Shown: positions 9,174-19,237, numbered from the stretch's first letter. The stretch: 64,000 bases of DNA from Limimaricola soesokkakensis (GCF_900172345.1 NZ_FWFY01000010.1:62001-126000); one strand, 5' to 3'. The notes: generated by a model from the sequence alone, not told the origin. Program-made: numbers and translations.

Positions 9174-10129
9174 CGCACCACCACCGGGATGCAGGCCGCG
9201 TCCTCGGCCACCAGCGCCGAGCAGAAGCGCCGTGCCTCGGCCAAATCGGCGAAACCGGTGGCGCGCAGCCGGAAGAAGGTGCGCCCGCCGCTCATCGCCT
9301 CCTGCACCAGCCGCTCGCGCCCCGACAGCAGCTCGCCGAAGCGGGAGGTGAGACGCGCCCATTCCTGGCCCGCGACCTCGGGGCTCTCGAAGGCGCCGAG
9401 CTGCACGAGGCTGGTGCCGGGCGCGATCTCGCGGGTGTTGACCGCCACAGGGGCGATCTCGGGCTCAGGCGCGGATGCGGCGGCGGCGGCCATGGCGGTG
9501 GCGGGGCGCAGCGCGGTGGGCCGCAGCGCCGGGCGCGCCGGCGGCACCGGTCCGGCGGCGGCACCAGGTGCCGCGAGCGCGGGATCCGCGGCGGCGATCA
9601 CCGAAGGGTCGGGACCGGCCACGGTGCCCGGGTCGGGCGCCTCGGCGGTACCCAGCGGCACCGTGCCCGCGACGATGCGGTCGGCGAGATCGGCGACGTC
9701 GTCCACCGACATCGGACGGTTCGGGTCGAAGGCCGGCGCCGTGCCGGCGAGATCCTCGCCGGGCCGCAGCTCGCCCGCCTCGGCGGTGGGCTGGACCATC
9801 AGGTCCTCCTCGGTCAGGCCCGGCCCCTGCGGCGCCAGCACCAGCCGTTCCTCGGGACCGGCCGCCTCGCCCATCGCGGCGATGTCGTTCACCGCGAGAC
9901 CGGTATGCAGCGCGATCTCGCCGCCCGGATTCTTCGGCGCCTCGCGCATCGGCCCCTGCATGGCGCGCACCACCGGGATGCCGGTGACGTCGCGCATCCA
10001 CAGCTTGTAGCCCCAGATCGCGAGGCCCAGCACCAGCGTTAGCGACAGGATCGCCCCCGCATAGCGGAACGCCAATGCCGTCACCGCCGCCAGCCGGCCC
10101 GGCCCCTGCGGATCGCTCGGTTGTGCCAT
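9170..10129 (-). CDS. SPOR-domain membrane protein
   Basis: The 319-residue protein has a short cytoplasmic N-terminus, one transmembrane helix (about residues 20-42, FRYAGAILSLTLVLGLAIW), a long alanine/proline-rich linker and a C-terminal SPOR domain (about 240-319, TSLVQLGAFESPEVAGQEW). SPOR domains bind denuded glycan strands at division sites, so this is likely a septal peptidoglycan-binding protein. It lies between argS and nagZ, as in related genomes. A specific role beyond septal localisation cannot be read from the sequence. Confidence 0.88.
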   Translation of the reverse strand: MAQPSDPQGPGRLAAVTALAFRYAGAILSLTLVLGLAIWGYKLWMRDVTGIPVVRAMQGPMREAPKNPGGEIALHTGLAVNDIAAMGEAAGPEERLVLAPQGPGLTEEDLMVQPTAEAGELRPGEDLAGTAPAFDPNRPMSVDDVADLADRIVAGTVPLGTAEAPDPGTVAGPDPSVIAAADPALAAPGAAAGPVPPARPALRPTALRPATAMAAAAASAPEPEIAPVAVNTREIAPGTSLVQLGAFESPEVAGQEWARLTSRFGELLSGRERLVQEAMSGGRTFFRLRATGFADLAEARRFCSALVAEDAACIPVVVR

Positions 10130-10203
10130 CTCAGCCTCTCTGCCGCTCGATTTGTTTCGGGGATCGCGCGTCCCCGTGGCCTTGCCCGACCGCCCGATCG
10201 CGC

Positions 10204-11946
10204 TCAGCGCATCTCCTCGACCGGGGTGACGCCAAGGATACCAAGCCCTTCCCCGATCACAACGCCGACGGCGCGGGCGAGCGAAATCTTGCTCTGGGTC
10301 GTGGCCGTCTCGCCCTCCTGCACGAAGCGCAGCGCGGGCTCGTCATTGCCACGGTTCCACAGCGCGTGGAAGGCCGAGGCAAGATCGTAGAGGTAGAAGG
10401 CGACGCGGTGCGGCTCGTGGCCCTTGGCGGCGATCTCCACAAGCCGCGGCCATTCGGCGAGGCTGCGCATCAGCGCAAGCTCCGCCTCGTGGTCGAGCGC
10501 CGAAAGATCGGCCCCGGCCAGCGTCGCGTCATCCACGGCGATGCCCATGGCATCGGCCTTGCGCAGCACCGAGTTGATCCGCGCATTGGCGTATTGCACG
10601 TAGAAGACCGGGTTCTCGCGGCTCTGCTCGAGCACCTTGTCGAAATCGAAATCGAGCGGCGCGTCGTTCTTGCGGGTCAACATGTGGAACCGCACCGCGT
10701 CCGGGCCGACCTGATCGACCAGATCGCGCAGCGTGACGAAGTTGCCGGCGCGCTTGGACATCTTGAACGGCTCGCCGTTCTTCCACAGCTTGACCAGCTG
10801 GATCAGCTTGACGTCGAGCGGCACCTTGCCCTCGGAGAGCGCCGAGACGGCCGCCTTCATCCGCTTGACGTAGCCGCCATGATCGGCGCCGAACACGTCG
10901 ATGAGCTGGGTGAAGCCGCGCGTCACCTTGTCGTGGTGATAGGCGATGTCGGGGGCGAAGTAGGTCCAGGCGCCGTCCGACTTCATGATCGGCCGGTCGA
11001 CGTCGTCGCCATGTGCGGTGGAGCGGAACAGCGTCTGCTCGCGCGGCTCCCAATCCTCGGGGGTCTTGCCCTTGGGCGGCTCGAGCGTGCCGCGATAGAT
11101 CAGCCCCTTGGCGCGCAGGCTCTCGATCGCCTCCTCGATCCGGCCGGTGCCGTAGAGCGACTTCTCCGAGAAGAACACGTCCATCGTCACGCCGAGCGCC
11201 GCGAGGTCGTCGCGGATCATCTCCATCATCGCCTCGGTGGCGATTTCGCGGGCCTCGTCGAGCCACTCGGATTCCGGGCTGTTGAGCACCCGCTCGCCCC
11301 AGATCTCCTTGAGCTTCTCGCCCACCGGCACGAGGTAGTCGCCCGGGTAGAGCCCCTCGCCGATCTCCGGCGTCATGCCGCAGGCCTCGCGGTAGCGCTC
11401 GAAGGAAGAGCGCGCCAGCACGTCGACCTGCGCGCCGCCGTCATTGACGTAGTATTCCTTGGTCACGTCGTGACCGGCATAGGCCAGGAGCCGCGCCAGC
11501 GCGTCGCCGAACACCGCGCCGCGGGCGTGGCCCACATGCATCGGCCCGGTGGGGTTGGCCGAGACGTATTCGACGTTGACCTTCTCGCCCTGCCCCATGG
11601 TCGAGCGGCCGAAGCCCTCTTCGGTCAGTGCGGCGCGCACGATGCCCTGCCACAGCGACGGCGCGAGGCGGAGGTTGATGAAGCCCGGCCCCGCCACCTC
11701 GGCGGAGGCGATGCGGTCATCGGCACCGAGCCGCTCGGCCAGCTCCACCGCGATGTCGCGCGGCTTCTTGCCCGCGGGCTTGGCCAGCACCATCGCGGCG
11801 TTGGTTGCCATGTCCCCATGCGCCGCGTCGCGCGGCGGTTCCACCGTCACGGCGCCGGTCTGCATCCCCTCGGGGATCGCACCGTCGCGCGCCATCGCGT
11901 TCAGCGTGTCGAGCACAAGCGCCCGGATGTCGGTGAAGAGGTTCAT
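10204..11946 (-). CDS. argS: Arginyl-tRNA synthetase
   Basis: The 580-residue class I synthetase charges tRNA-Arg. It shows the N-terminal Add-1 domain, the HIGH-type motif in [15 protein letters not shown] (about residue 125), the KMSKR motif (about residue 385) and a C-terminal DALR anticodon-binding domain. The start at 11946 ([11 protein letters not shown]) is preferred over an upstream in-frame ATG because the upstream 24 residues fall in the gap after the antiporter. It sits mid-operon, with 74 bp to the SPOR gene. Confidence 0.97.
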   Translation of the reverse strand: MNLFTDIRALVLDTLNAMARDGAIPEGMQTGAVTVEPPRDAAHGDMATNAAMVLAKPAGKKPRDIAVELAERLGADDRIASAEVAGPGFINLRLAPSLWQGIVRAALTEEGFGRSTMGQGEKVNVEYVSANPTGPMHVGHARGAVFGDALARLLAYAGHDVTKEYYVNDGGAQVDVLARSSFERYREACGMTPEIGEGLYPGDYLVPVGEKLKEIWGERVLNSPESEWLDEAREIATEAMMEMIRDDLAALGVTMDVFFSEKSLYGTGRIEEAIESLRAKGLIYRGTLEPPKGKTPEDWEPREQTLFRSTAHGDDVDRPIMKSDGAWTYFAPDIAYHHDKVTRGFTQLIDVFGADHGGYVKRMKAAVSALSEGKVPLDVKLIQLVKLWKNGEPFKMSKRAGNFVTLRDLVDQVGPDAVRFHMLTRKNDAPLDFDFDKVLEQSRENPVFYVQYANARINSVLRKADAMGIAVDDATLAGADLSALDHEAELALMRSLAEWPRLVEIAAKGHEPHRVAFYLYDLASAFHALWNRGNDEPALRFVQEGETATTQSKISLARAVGVVIGEGLGILGVTPVEEMR

Positions 11947-12059
11947 GCGCAGTCCTTTCGGCCAGTCGTGCCGCGAGATCGGCCCGCGACCCTTTACCAC
12001 GGCGGCGCCGCGCGTCAACGCGGCGCGCGCCGTACCGGACCGGTCTCAGCCGCCGCGCG

Positions 12060-14090
12060 TCATGCCGCGCGGGGCGGCTTGCCATCCGGTTTGCGCGGCT
12101 TGGCGCCGGGCTTTGCCCCGCCGGGCCGCCAGAGGCTGCCGGGTTTCGGGCCCCATGCCTTGACCCCGGCCATGCTGCCGCTCTTGCCGGGGGGCTTGCC
12201 ATTGCCATTGCCCTTGCCGTGGTTCTTGGCGGCCTGCTTGGCGATCTCGTGGCCGGCCTCGGGATCGGTGCCCTTCTCCTCGCCCGGCGGCAGCAGCGAG
12301 ATGATCCGCACGTCGGGCGCGGGGCGGATGTCCTCGTCCTCGCGGATGAACTCGGTGGTGCCCTGCGGCCCGACCCGGGCCACGACCTTGGCGTGGGGCC
12401 GCTTGGCGCGCCACTCCTCGAGACCGTATTCCTCGGTCAGCCGGGTGACGCGGAAGCTCCAGCCCTCCTGCATCATCTTCTCGAGCCCGTTATAGCCTTC
12501 CTCGGGACCGAATTCGCGGCCCGTCAGGCTGGAGGACAGCGCGTGGCGCGCGCTCTCGTTCTTCTGACGGGTGATCTGGTAGACGTTGTCGCGGCCGAAT
12601 TCCGGGCCGAGATCGGTGGCGACCAGCGTGTTGTAGGCGTCGTTCTCGGTCGCGGCGACGACCACGTCGTAGCTCACCAGCTCGAGGAAATGCTCGGCCG
12701 ATTCCGACAGGATGTCGCCGGAATAGGTCGGGATGCCCTCCGAGCGCGCGGCGCGCAGGTTGTTGTGGTTCGGATCGGCCATCAGCACCGGCACCTCGAT
12801 CTTGCGAAGCGCCTCGGCCAGACCGCGGGTGAAGCGCGAGCCGCCGATCAGCAGCACGCCCGGCACGGTGCCGCCCGACAGGCCGAGCGCCCGCGCGAAG
12901 GGCACCAGCGTGAAGCCGTGCACCACCACCGTGAAGGCCACCAGCACGAAGGCCAGCGGCGCCACGACATGGCCGTCCGGCACACCGAGATCGGCCAGCC
13001 GTTCGCCGAACAGACCCGCGACAGCGACGAGCACCACGCCGCGCGGCCCGGTCAGCGCCACCAGCAGCTGTTCGCGCCACGGCACGCCGGCACCCAGGAG
13101 CGACAGCCAGACGGTCAGGGGCCGCACCACCAGCACCACCGCCAGCACGAAGACCACCGCGCGCCAGTCGAGCGCGGCCAGCGTCTCGAACTCGATCGCG
13201 GCGGCGAGCAGGATGAACACGCCCGAGACCAGCAGGATCGTCGCGTGTTCCTTGAAGCGGCGCAGCTCGGCATAGGACGGCAGGTCGGCATTGGCGATGC
13301 CGATGCCCATCACCGTCACCGCCAGCAGGCCGCTTTCGTGCAGCACCGCGTCGGAGACCGCGAAAACCGCGAGCAGCAGTGAGAACAGCACCGGCACCTT
13401 CATGTATTCCGGCACCCGCCCCTTGCGGAAACCCCAGGCCACCACCGCCGCGCCGGCCGCGCCCAGCGCCAGTGCCACGACGATGCCCAGCGCCAGCTCC
13501 CACACGGCGCTGCCGACGGTGACCGCGGTGCGCAGCACCAGCACCACCTCGAAGGCCAGCACCGCTGCCAGCGCCCCGATCGGGTCGTTGACGATCGCCT
13601 CCCATTGCAGGAGCGAGGCCGGTCGGCGCGCCAGCCGCGCGGTGCGCAAGAGCGGCGCGATCACCGTGGGTCCGGTGACGATCATGATGCCGCCGAACAC
13701 CGCCGAGCTTTCCCAGCTCAGCCCCGCGCCGTAGCGCAGCGCCAGCGCCGAGAACAGCCAGCCCAGCGGCGCGCCGATGAAGACCAGCCGGCTCACCCCC
13801 TTGGCCTCGTCGCGCAAGGAGCGGAAGTTGAGCGTCAGGCCGCCCTCGAACAGGATGATCGCCACCGCGATCGAAATCATCGGCTTGACCAGCTCGCCGA
13901 TGTCGCGCTCCGGCACGAACCAGCCCAACCCCGGCCCGATGACCAGGCCCGCCGCCAGCATCAGCACGATCGCCGGGAGCCTGAGCCGCCAGGCCAGCCA
14001 TTGCGAACCCACACCGATCGCGCCCACGAGCGCGAAGGCCATGACCGGGCTCAGCGCCACCGCCTGCTCCGTTGCCGTTTCAATCGCCAC
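12060..14090 (-). CDS. CPA-type sodium/proton antiporter with TrkA-N-like domain
   Basis: This 676-residue protein has about 12 hydrophobic helices (residues 10-400; LLAVTVMGIGIANADLPSY and WEAIVNDPIGALAAVLAFEV are typical CPA1 NhaP-like segments with the ND ion-site pair). A Rossmann-like nucleotide-binding region follows (residues 410-530, VLLIGGSRFTRGLAEAL, VVVAATENDAYN), resembling a TrkA-N regulatory domain. The last 60 residues are a Lys/Pro/Gly-rich basic tail. The start is GTG, embedded 11 bp inside the end of dgt. It should exchange cytosolic cations for protons at the inner membrane. Its position inside the dgt-argS-scpAB operon is unusual. Confidence 0.88.
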   Translation of the reverse strand: MAIETATEQAVALSPVMAFALVGAIGVGSQWLAWRLRLPAIVLMLAAGLVIGPGLGWFVPERDIGELVKPMISIAVAIILFEGGLTLNFRSLRDEAKGVSRLVFIGAPLGWLFSALALRYGAGLSWESSAVFGGIMIVTGPTVIAPLLRTARLARRPASLLQWEAIVNDPIGALAAVLAFEVVLVLRTAVTVGSAVWELALGIVVALALGAAGAAVVAWGFRKGRVPEYMKVPVLFSLLLAVFAVSDAVLHESGLLAVTVMGIGIANADLPSYAELRRFKEHATILLVSGVFILLAAAIEFETLAALDWRAVVFVLAVVLVVRPLTVWLSLLGAGVPWREQLLVALTGPRGVVLVAVAGLFGERLADLGVPDGHVVAPLAFVLVAFTVVVHGFTLVPFARALGLSGGTVPGVLLIGGSRFTRGLAEALRKIEVPVLMADPNHNNLRAARSEGIPTYSGDILSESAEHFLELVSYDVVVAATENDAYNTLVATDLGPEFGRDNVYQITRQKNESARHALSSSLTGREFGPEEGYNGLEKMMQEGWSFRVTRLTEEYGLEEWRAKRPHAKVVARVGPQGTTEFIREDEDIRPAPDVRIISLLPPGEEKGTDPEAGHEIAKQAAKNHGKGNGNGKPPGKSGSMAGVKAWGPKPGSLWRPGGAKPGAKPRKPDGKPPRAA

Positions 14091-15264
14091 TCCAGGCCCC
14101 CGCGAGATTTGTCTTTTCGAGTATGTCGGAACCGGTCAGCCGCGCGTGCTCCTGCAGCGCGAAGCGATCGGTCATCCCGGCAATGTAGTCCGCCACGATC
14201 CGCGCCAAGGCGGTTTCGCCGGAGGCCTCTGCCACGTCCTTGCGCCACTGCTTGGGCAGGTGCTCGGGATGGGCCATGAAGAGCGGGAACAGGTCGTGGA
14301 TCACGCCGGTCACCCGCTCGCGCATCACCACTACCTCGGGGGCGCGGTACATGCGGTGGAACAGGAAGTGCCGCAGCACCTTCAGGTCGCTCCACAGGCC
14401 GGGGGTGAAACGCACCATCATCCGCCCCGCCTCGCGCACGTCGCGCGCCGATCTCGGATCGGCCTCGGCGAGATTGGCCCGCGCCACGCCGATCACATCC
14501 TCGACCAGCACGCCGAAGAACCGGCGCAGCGCTTCGTGACGGCGGCGGTAGTAGTTCAGCCCGGGATACTTGCGGTCCACCTCGGCGAAGCAGTCCCGCA
14601 GGATCGGCAGCTCCGCGAGCTCGTCGGTCGAGAACAGCTCGGCCCTGAGCCCGTCATGAAGGTCGTGATGCGAATAGGCGATGTCGTCGGCCAGCGCCGC
14701 GACCTGCGCCTCGGCGCTGGCATGGGTGTGCAGCTCCAGGTCGTGCAGCGCCACGTAGTCGGCCAGCGCGTAGGGAATGTCACCCGTCACGGGGCCGTTG
14801 TGCTTCGCGATGCCCTCCAGCGTCTCCCATGTCAGGTTCAGCCCGTCAAACTCCGCGTAGTGCCGCTCCAGCGAGGTGACGATGCGGATCGCCTGCGCGT
14901 TGTGATCGAAGCCGCCATAGGGCGCCATCAGCGCATTCAGCGCGTCCTCGCCGGTATGGCCGAAGGGCGGGTGGCCGAGGTCATGCGCCAGCGCCACCGC
15001 CTCGGTCAGCTCGGTGTTGAGCCCGAGCACGCCGGAAATGGTCCGCGCCACCTGCGCCACCTCGATCGAATGGGTCAGCCGGGTGCGGAAATAATCGCCC
15101 TCGTGCTCGATGAAGACCTGCGTCTTGTGCTTCAGGCGCCGGAACGCGCTCGCATGGATGATGCGGTCGCGGTCGCGCTGGAATGGCGAGCGGAAGGCGC
15201 TCTCTTCCTCGGGGTGGAGCCTGCCGCGCGTGTCGCGCGGGTCGGAGGCGTAGGGAGCCGTCAT
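14080..15264 (-). CDS. dgt: Deoxyguanosinetriphosphate triphosphohydrolase-like HD protein
   Basis: The 394-residue HD-domain enzyme hydrolyses dNTPs to nucleosides and triphosphate and tunes dNTP pools. The motifs are FRRLKHKTQVF, the metal-binding RLTHSIEVAQVAR, and the HD pair in ALAHDLGHPPFGHTGEDAL (residues 83-120). The start at 15264 (MTAPYASDP) fits the family; a longer reading from 15468 would overlap the divergent Fe-S carrier gene. It is the first gene of the minus-strand operon and shares a 127-bp divergent promoter region with the A-type carrier. Confidence 0.93.
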   Translation of the reverse strand: MTAPYASDPRDTRGRLHPEEESAFRSPFQRDRDRIIHASAFRRLKHKTQVFIEHEGDYFRTRLTHSIEVAQVARTISGVLGLNTELTEAVALAHDLGHPPFGHTGEDALNALMAPYGGFDHNAQAIRIVTSLERHYAEFDGLNLTWETLEGIAKHNGPVTGDIPYALADYVALHDLELHTHASAEAQVAALADDIAYSHHDLHDGLRAELFSTDELAELPILRDCFAEVDRKYPGLNYYRRRHEALRRFFGVLVEDVIGVARANLAEADPRSARDVREAGRMMVRFTPGLWSDLKVLRHFLFHRMYRAPEVVVMRERVTGVIHDLFPLFMAHPEHLPKQWRKDVAEASGETALARIVADYIAGMTDRFALQEHARLTGSDILEKTNLAGAWSGD

Positions 15265-15277
15265 GTGATCCGCCAGC

Positions 15278-15306
15278 TTGTCGTCACTATTCACCTTACC
15301 TATATG
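15278..15306 (+). promoter_or_regulatory. Candidate promoter of the A-type Fe-S carrier
   Basis: TTGTCG (15278-15283) and TATATG (15301-15306) are separated by 17 bp in the divergent region between dgt and the HesB/IscA gene. The predicted start near 15313 gives an untranslated leader of about 80 nt. Confidence 0.4.
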
Positions 15307-15391
15307 GGTCGGGAAGCCGCCCGGACAGGGAATTCGCACGGATTCCCGAACCCGGACCCGGTCAATGACCCTGCCCATGGATAGGTTCCAC

Positions 15392-15718
15392 ATGCTGACG
15401 CTGCCCCCCAAGGTCACCCCCCGCGCCTGGGAACGCCTCGCCGAGATCGGCGCGCAGGCCCAGGGCAAGGCGCTTCGCGTCGCGGTCGAGGGCGGCGGCT
15501 GCTCGGGCTTTCAATACGAGATCGCGCTCGACGAGCCCAAAGAGGACGACCTCGTGCTCGAAGGCGCGGGCGAAAAGGTCGTGGTCGACAGCGTGTCGCT
15601 GCCTTTCCTCGCCGACGCGGTGATCGATTTCGCCGACGAGCTGATCGGCGCGCGCTTCGTGATCGAGAACCCCAACGCCACCAGCTCCTGCGGCTGCGGC
15701 ACCAGCTTTTCCATTTGA
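15392..15718 (+). CDS. erpA: HesB/IscA/ErpA-family Fe-S carrier
   Basis: The 108-residue A-type carrier delivers Fe-S clusters to apoproteins. The three conserved cysteines are C37 (GGGCSGF), C100 and C102 (SSCGCGTSFS). In-frame ATGs at 15365 and 15377 are possible, but 15392 (MLTLPPKVTPRAW) gives the family length and has an ATAGG-like site 8 nt upstream. Whether it is functionally ErpA or another A-type member cannot be decided from sequence, and no suf/isc genes are nearby. Confidence 0.88.
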   Translation: MLTLPPKVTPRAWERLAEIGAQAQGKALRVAVEGGGCSGFQYEIALDEPKEDDLVLEGAGEKVVVDSVSLPFLADAVIDFADELIGARFVIENPNATSSCGCGTSFSI

Positions 15719-15802
15719 TCGCTTTTGGGTGGGCTGCGGCCGCTTGACGCGGCCCGGTCCTCGCCTACCCTCCGGGGCTGACAGCACCGGAATTCCAATA
15801 TC

Positions 15803-18247
15803 ATGACAGACGACAAGATGCCCGACCGCCCCGAACATGCCGCTGAGGGGACTGGCCCGGAGCCTCTTGCCGAACCGCGCGCGCACGCGGCCGGGGCCGC
15901 GCCCGAGACCGATCTCGCGCAGGCCGCGCGCGCCTTCTGGGCCGCGCTGATGCGGGCGTTGGGGCGTGGCGGGCGTGGCATCGGTCGCGCGGCGACCGCC
16001 GGGATCGACCAAGGGAGCAAGGCCCTGAATGGGCTCTCGGCCAAGGCAGCGCAGGGCGGCGCCGCCGCGGCGGAACGGCTGCGCGCCCGCCGCGACCGGC
16101 CCGAACCCCAGACCGCCTCTGATATGGGCACCGGCACGTCCGCGCCGGATACCGAGGTCGCGCCGCGCCGTTCGCTCGCCGCCCGCGCGGCGCAGGGCTG
16201 GCGCGACGCCTCGGCGCGTCGCCGTGCCCGGCTCGACCAGCGCAAGCTGCGCCCGGCCGCCACGGTGCGGGCGACGCGCTGGATCTGGCGCACCGTCTTC
16301 GGTCTTGCCTTCCTGCTGCTGCTCGGCATCGTTCTGGCCGGTGGCATCCTCGTCTGGGCGGTGCGGGACCTGCCGCTGGCCGACATGCTGCCGCCGCTCG
16401 AGGAGCCGACGCTGACCGTGCAGGACGAGGCGGGCGACACGCTGTTCACCCGCGGCGCCTATCGTGCGGGCTACGTGCCTCTCGACCAGATGCCGGAGCA
16501 TCTGCCGCAGGCGGTCTCGGCGATCGAGGACCGGCGCTTCTGGGATCATCCGGGCGTCGACATCGAGGGCATCGGCCGGGCGATGTGGCGCAATTTCTCC
16601 TCCGGCGGCGTGGTCGAGGGCGGCTCGACCATCACCCAGCAGCTGGTCAAGGTGCTCTATCTCGACCCCGACCGGACCTACAAACGCAAGCTGCAGGAGA
16701 TGGTCCTCGCGCTGGGGCTGGAGCGCCAGCTCGGCAAGGACCGGATCATGGAGCTCTACCTGAACTCCACCTATCTCGGCGCCGGTGCCTGGGGCATGCC
16801 CGCCGCGGCGCAGCTCTATTTCGACAAGCCGGTGCAGGAGCTGAGCCTCGCGCAATCCGCGATCCTCGCCGCGACGATCCGCGCGCCCTCGGTGATCAAC
16901 CCCGAGGCCGATCTGGAGCGCGCCCGCGAACGCGGCCTCGTGGTGCTGTCGGTGATGCGCGATCTCGGCCGCATCGACGAGGCCGCCTTCGAGGCCGCCA
17001 GCGCCGAGATGGCCACGATCGAGCCCTCGCCGCCCCCCGCCCGCGCCGGCAGCTACTTTGCCGACTGGGTGCTGGGCGAGGCGCAGGAGCTGTCGGGCGC
17101 GGTGGACGGCCCTCTTACCGTCACCGCGACGCTCGACATGGAGCTGCAGGCCAAGGCCGAGAAGATCCTGCGCGACGCCATTTCCGGCCCCGGCGCGCAG
17201 GCCGGCGCGAGCCAGGGCGCCATCGTCGCGATGACCCCCGACGGGCGGGTCCGCGCCATGGTAGGCGGCGTCGATTACGGCGAAAGCCAGTTCAACCGCG
17301 CCACCGACGCGCTGCGCCAGCCCGGCTCGACCTTCAAGCTGCCGGTATTCCTCGCAGCCCTCGTCATGGGTGCCGACCCCGAGACCCGCCTGCCGGACGA
17401 GCCGATCGACATCAACGGCTACAAGCCCGAGAACTTCAACGGCCAGTATGCCGGGGTGGTGACGCTGCGCGAGGCCTTCGCACGCTCGCTCAACGCCGCC
17501 ACGGTGCGGCTGGCGCAGGAGGTCGGCATCGACCAGGTGATCGAGGTGTCGCGCCAGCTCGGCATCGAGGGCGAGCTGACGCCGACACCGAGCCTCGCGC
17601 TGGGCACCTCCGAGGTGTCCCTGCTCGACATGACCGAGGCCTATGCCGCGATCCTCGCGGGGCGCGCGCCGATCAAGGCCACCGGCATCGCCAGTCTGAA
17701 GCTGGGCGATACGGGCGTCGCCCTGTCTGTCTCGGGCTCGGACCCCAACGCGGTGCAGCTCAACCGCACCCGCGACCCGATGCTTTCGATGCTGCGCGCC
17801 GTGGTCACCGACGGCACCGGCAAGCGGGCGCAGATCCCCGGCTTCGCCGCCGGCAAGACCGGCACCAGCCAGAACAGCCGCGACGCCTGGTTCATCGGCT
17901 TCACCGACAAGCTGGTGGTGGGCGTCTGGATCGGCAATGACGACAACTCGCCGATGGACCAGCTCACCGGCGGCAGCCTTCCGGCCGAGATCTGGCGCGA
18001 GGTGGTGCAGGCGGCGGGCGGCGCGAGCGCGGCGCGGGCACCCAGTGCCGAGAGCCAGACGCCGGTGCGGGTGCGTCGTGGCACCCAGGTCGAGACCACC
18101 CGCGCCGACCGGCTGCGGCGGCGGGCGGCGGCGCAGGGCCAGCCGCAATGCGACGTGCGCGCCTGTTCGCGGGCCTACCGCTCGTTCCGCGCCTCGGACT
18201 GCACCTTCCAGCCCTATTCCGGCCCGCGCAAGCTCTGCACCCGCTAG
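15803..18247 (+). CDS. Class A penicillin-binding protein (PBP1A-like)
   Basis: The 814-residue bifunctional murein synthase has a low-complexity cytoplasmic N-terminus (1-160), a transmembrane helix (about 164-188), a GT51 glycosyltransferase domain (EDRRFWDHPGVD and GGSTITQQLVK, about 240-390) and a transpeptidase domain with the acylating serine in PGSTFKLP, the SLN triad and KTGTSQ. A C-terminal cysteine-containing tail (CDVRACSRAYRSFRASDC) follows, as in many alphaproteobacterial homologues. It polymerises and cross-links peptidoglycan in the periplasm. It stands alone between the Fe-S carrier and xthA. Confidence 0.93.
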   Translation: MTDDKMPDRPEHAAEGTGPEPLAEPRAHAAGAAPETDLAQAARAFWAALMRALGRGGRGIGRAATAGIDQGSKALNGLSAKAAQGGAAAAERLRARRDRPEPQTASDMGTGTSAPDTEVAPRRSLAARAAQGWRDASARRRARLDQRKLRPAATVRATRWIWRTVFGLAFLLLLGIVLAGGILVWAVRDLPLADMLPPLEEPTLTVQDEAGDTLFTRGAYRAGYVPLDQMPEHLPQAVSAIEDRRFWDHPGVDIEGIGRAMWRNFSSGGVVEGGSTITQQLVKVLYLDPDRTYKRKLQEMVLALGLERQLGKDRIMELYLNSTYLGAGAWGMPAAAQLYFDKPVQELSLAQSAILAATIRAPSVINPEADLERARERGLVVLSVMRDLGRIDEAAFEAASAEMATIEPSPPPARAGSYFADWVLGEAQELSGAVDGPLTVTATLDMELQAKAEKILRDAISGPGAQAGASQGAIVAMTPDGRVRAMVGGVDYGESQFNRATDALRQPGSTFKLPVFLAALVMGADPETRLPDEPIDINGYKPENFNGQYAGVVTLREAFARSLNAATVRLAQEVGIDQVIEVSRQLGIEGELTPTPSLALGTSEVSLLDMTEAYAAILAGRAPIKATGIASLKLGDTGVALSVSGSDPNAVQLNRTRDPMLSMLRAVVTDGTGKRAQIPGFAAGKTGTSQNSRDAWFIGFTDKLVVGVWIGNDDNSPMDQLTGGSLPAEIWREVVQAAGGASAARAPSAESQTPVRVRRGTQVETTRADRLRRRAAAQGQPQCDVRACSRAYRSFRASDCTFQPYSGPRKLCTR

Positions 18248-18305
18248 CCTTGCCCGCCCGGCCCCGCCTGCTACAAGCCCCGGGACCCCGCCAAAGGATG
18301 CCCGC

Positions 18306-19088
18306 ATGAAACTCGCCACCTTCAACATCAACGGCGTCAAGGCGCGGATCGGCGCGCTCTCGGACTGGCTGCAGGAGCAAAAGCCCGACGTGGCGCTGCT
18401 GCAGGAGATCAAATCCGTCGACGAGCAGTTTCCGCGAGAGCATTTCGAGGAGATGGGTTACACCGTCGAGACCCATGGCCAGAAGGGGTTCAACGGGGTC
18501 GCGATCCTGTCGCGGCTGCCGCTCGAGGACATCAGCCGCGGCCTGCCGGGCGACGAGACCGACGAGCAGGCGCGCTACATCGAGGCCACGGTGATCGGCG
18601 AGACGCGGCCGGTGCGGATGGGCTGTCTCTATCTGCCCAACGGCAACCCGGCGCCGGGTCCGAAATACGACTACAAGCTGGCCTGGATGGAGCGGCTGCG
18701 CGACCGCGCCCGGGCGCTGCTGGCGCTCGAGGAGCCGGCGCTGCTCGCCGGCGACTGGAACGTGATCCCGCAGGCCGAGGACGCGGCCCGGCCGGAGGCC
18801 TGGGTCGAGGACGCGCTGTTCCGCCCCGAAACCCGCGCCGCCTATCGCCGGATCGAGACCCTCGGCTTCACCGACGCGTTCCGCGCCCGGGTGCGCGGCG
18901 CCGGGCACTACTCCTTCTGGGACTACCAGGCAAACTCCTGGGAACGGAACAATGGCATCCGCATCGATCACCTGCTGCTGTCGCCACAGGCCGCGGATCT
19001 GCTGCGCGACGCTTGGATCGACCGCGAGGTACGGGGCCGCGACAAGCCCTCGGATCACGTCCCGGTCTGGGTCGAACTCGACGCCTGA
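18306..19088 (+). CDS. xthA: Exodeoxyribonuclease III
   Basis: The 260-residue Mg-dependent endonuclease/exonuclease/phosphatase-fold enzyme repairs abasic sites and 3'-blocked ends. Motifs include MKLATFNINGVKARI, LLQEIKS with the metal-binding Glu, AGDWNVIP, and the C-terminal PSDHVPVWVEL with the catalytic Asp-His. The start at 18306 is the conserved MKLATFN. It is followed by a strong terminator hairpin. Confidence 0.95.
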   Translation: MKLATFNINGVKARIGALSDWLQEQKPDVALLQEIKSVDEQFPREHFEEMGYTVETHGQKGFNGVAILSRLPLEDISRGLPGDETDEQARYIEATVIGETRPVRMGCLYLPNGNPAPGPKYDYKLAWMERLRDRARALLALEEPALLAGDWNVIPQAEDAARPEAWVEDALFRPETRAAYRRIETLGFTDAFRARVRGAGHYSFWDYQANSWERNNGIRIDHLLLSPQAADLLRDAWIDREVRGRDKPSDHVPVWVELDA

Positions 19089-19106
19089 TCCCGAACCGGA
19101 ACCTGC

Positions 19107-19142
19107 GAAAGGGGCGCGTGGCAAAAGCCGCGCGCCCCTTTC
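19107..19142 (+). terminator. Terminator hairpin after xthA
   Basis: A perfect 12-bp stem, GAAAGGGGCGCG paired with CGCGCCCCTTTC, encloses 12 nt that can pair further (GGC-AAAA-GCC). The 3' arm itself ends in CCCCTTTC, so the T-tract is short. Confidence 0.7.
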
Positions 19143-19222
19143 GCATGATCGGCGCCCCCGCGCAGGGGCACTGCGGAGACAATGCCGCCCCACCGCACAG
19201 GCGCAGCTTCACCGGCGCACAC

Positions 19223-19237
19223 ACTGAACTGTTCAGT
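19223..19237. promoter_or_regulatory. Operator-like palindrome with overlapping promoter candidate
   Basis: ACTGAAC-T-GTTCAGT is a perfect 7+1+7 inverted repeat. TTCAGT (19232-19237) and TATCTA (19255-19260) are separated by 17 bp and could be the -35 and -10 of a rightward promoter, so the palindrome would cover the -35. The size and symmetry resemble TetR-family operators. No regulator gene lies next to it. Confidence 0.5.

Noticed and set aside
15362-18412. Minus-strand open frame of about 1000 codons opposite the penicillin-binding protein
   Set aside because: Its composition is that of an antisense shadow and the plus strand has GT51 and transpeptidase motifs throughout.
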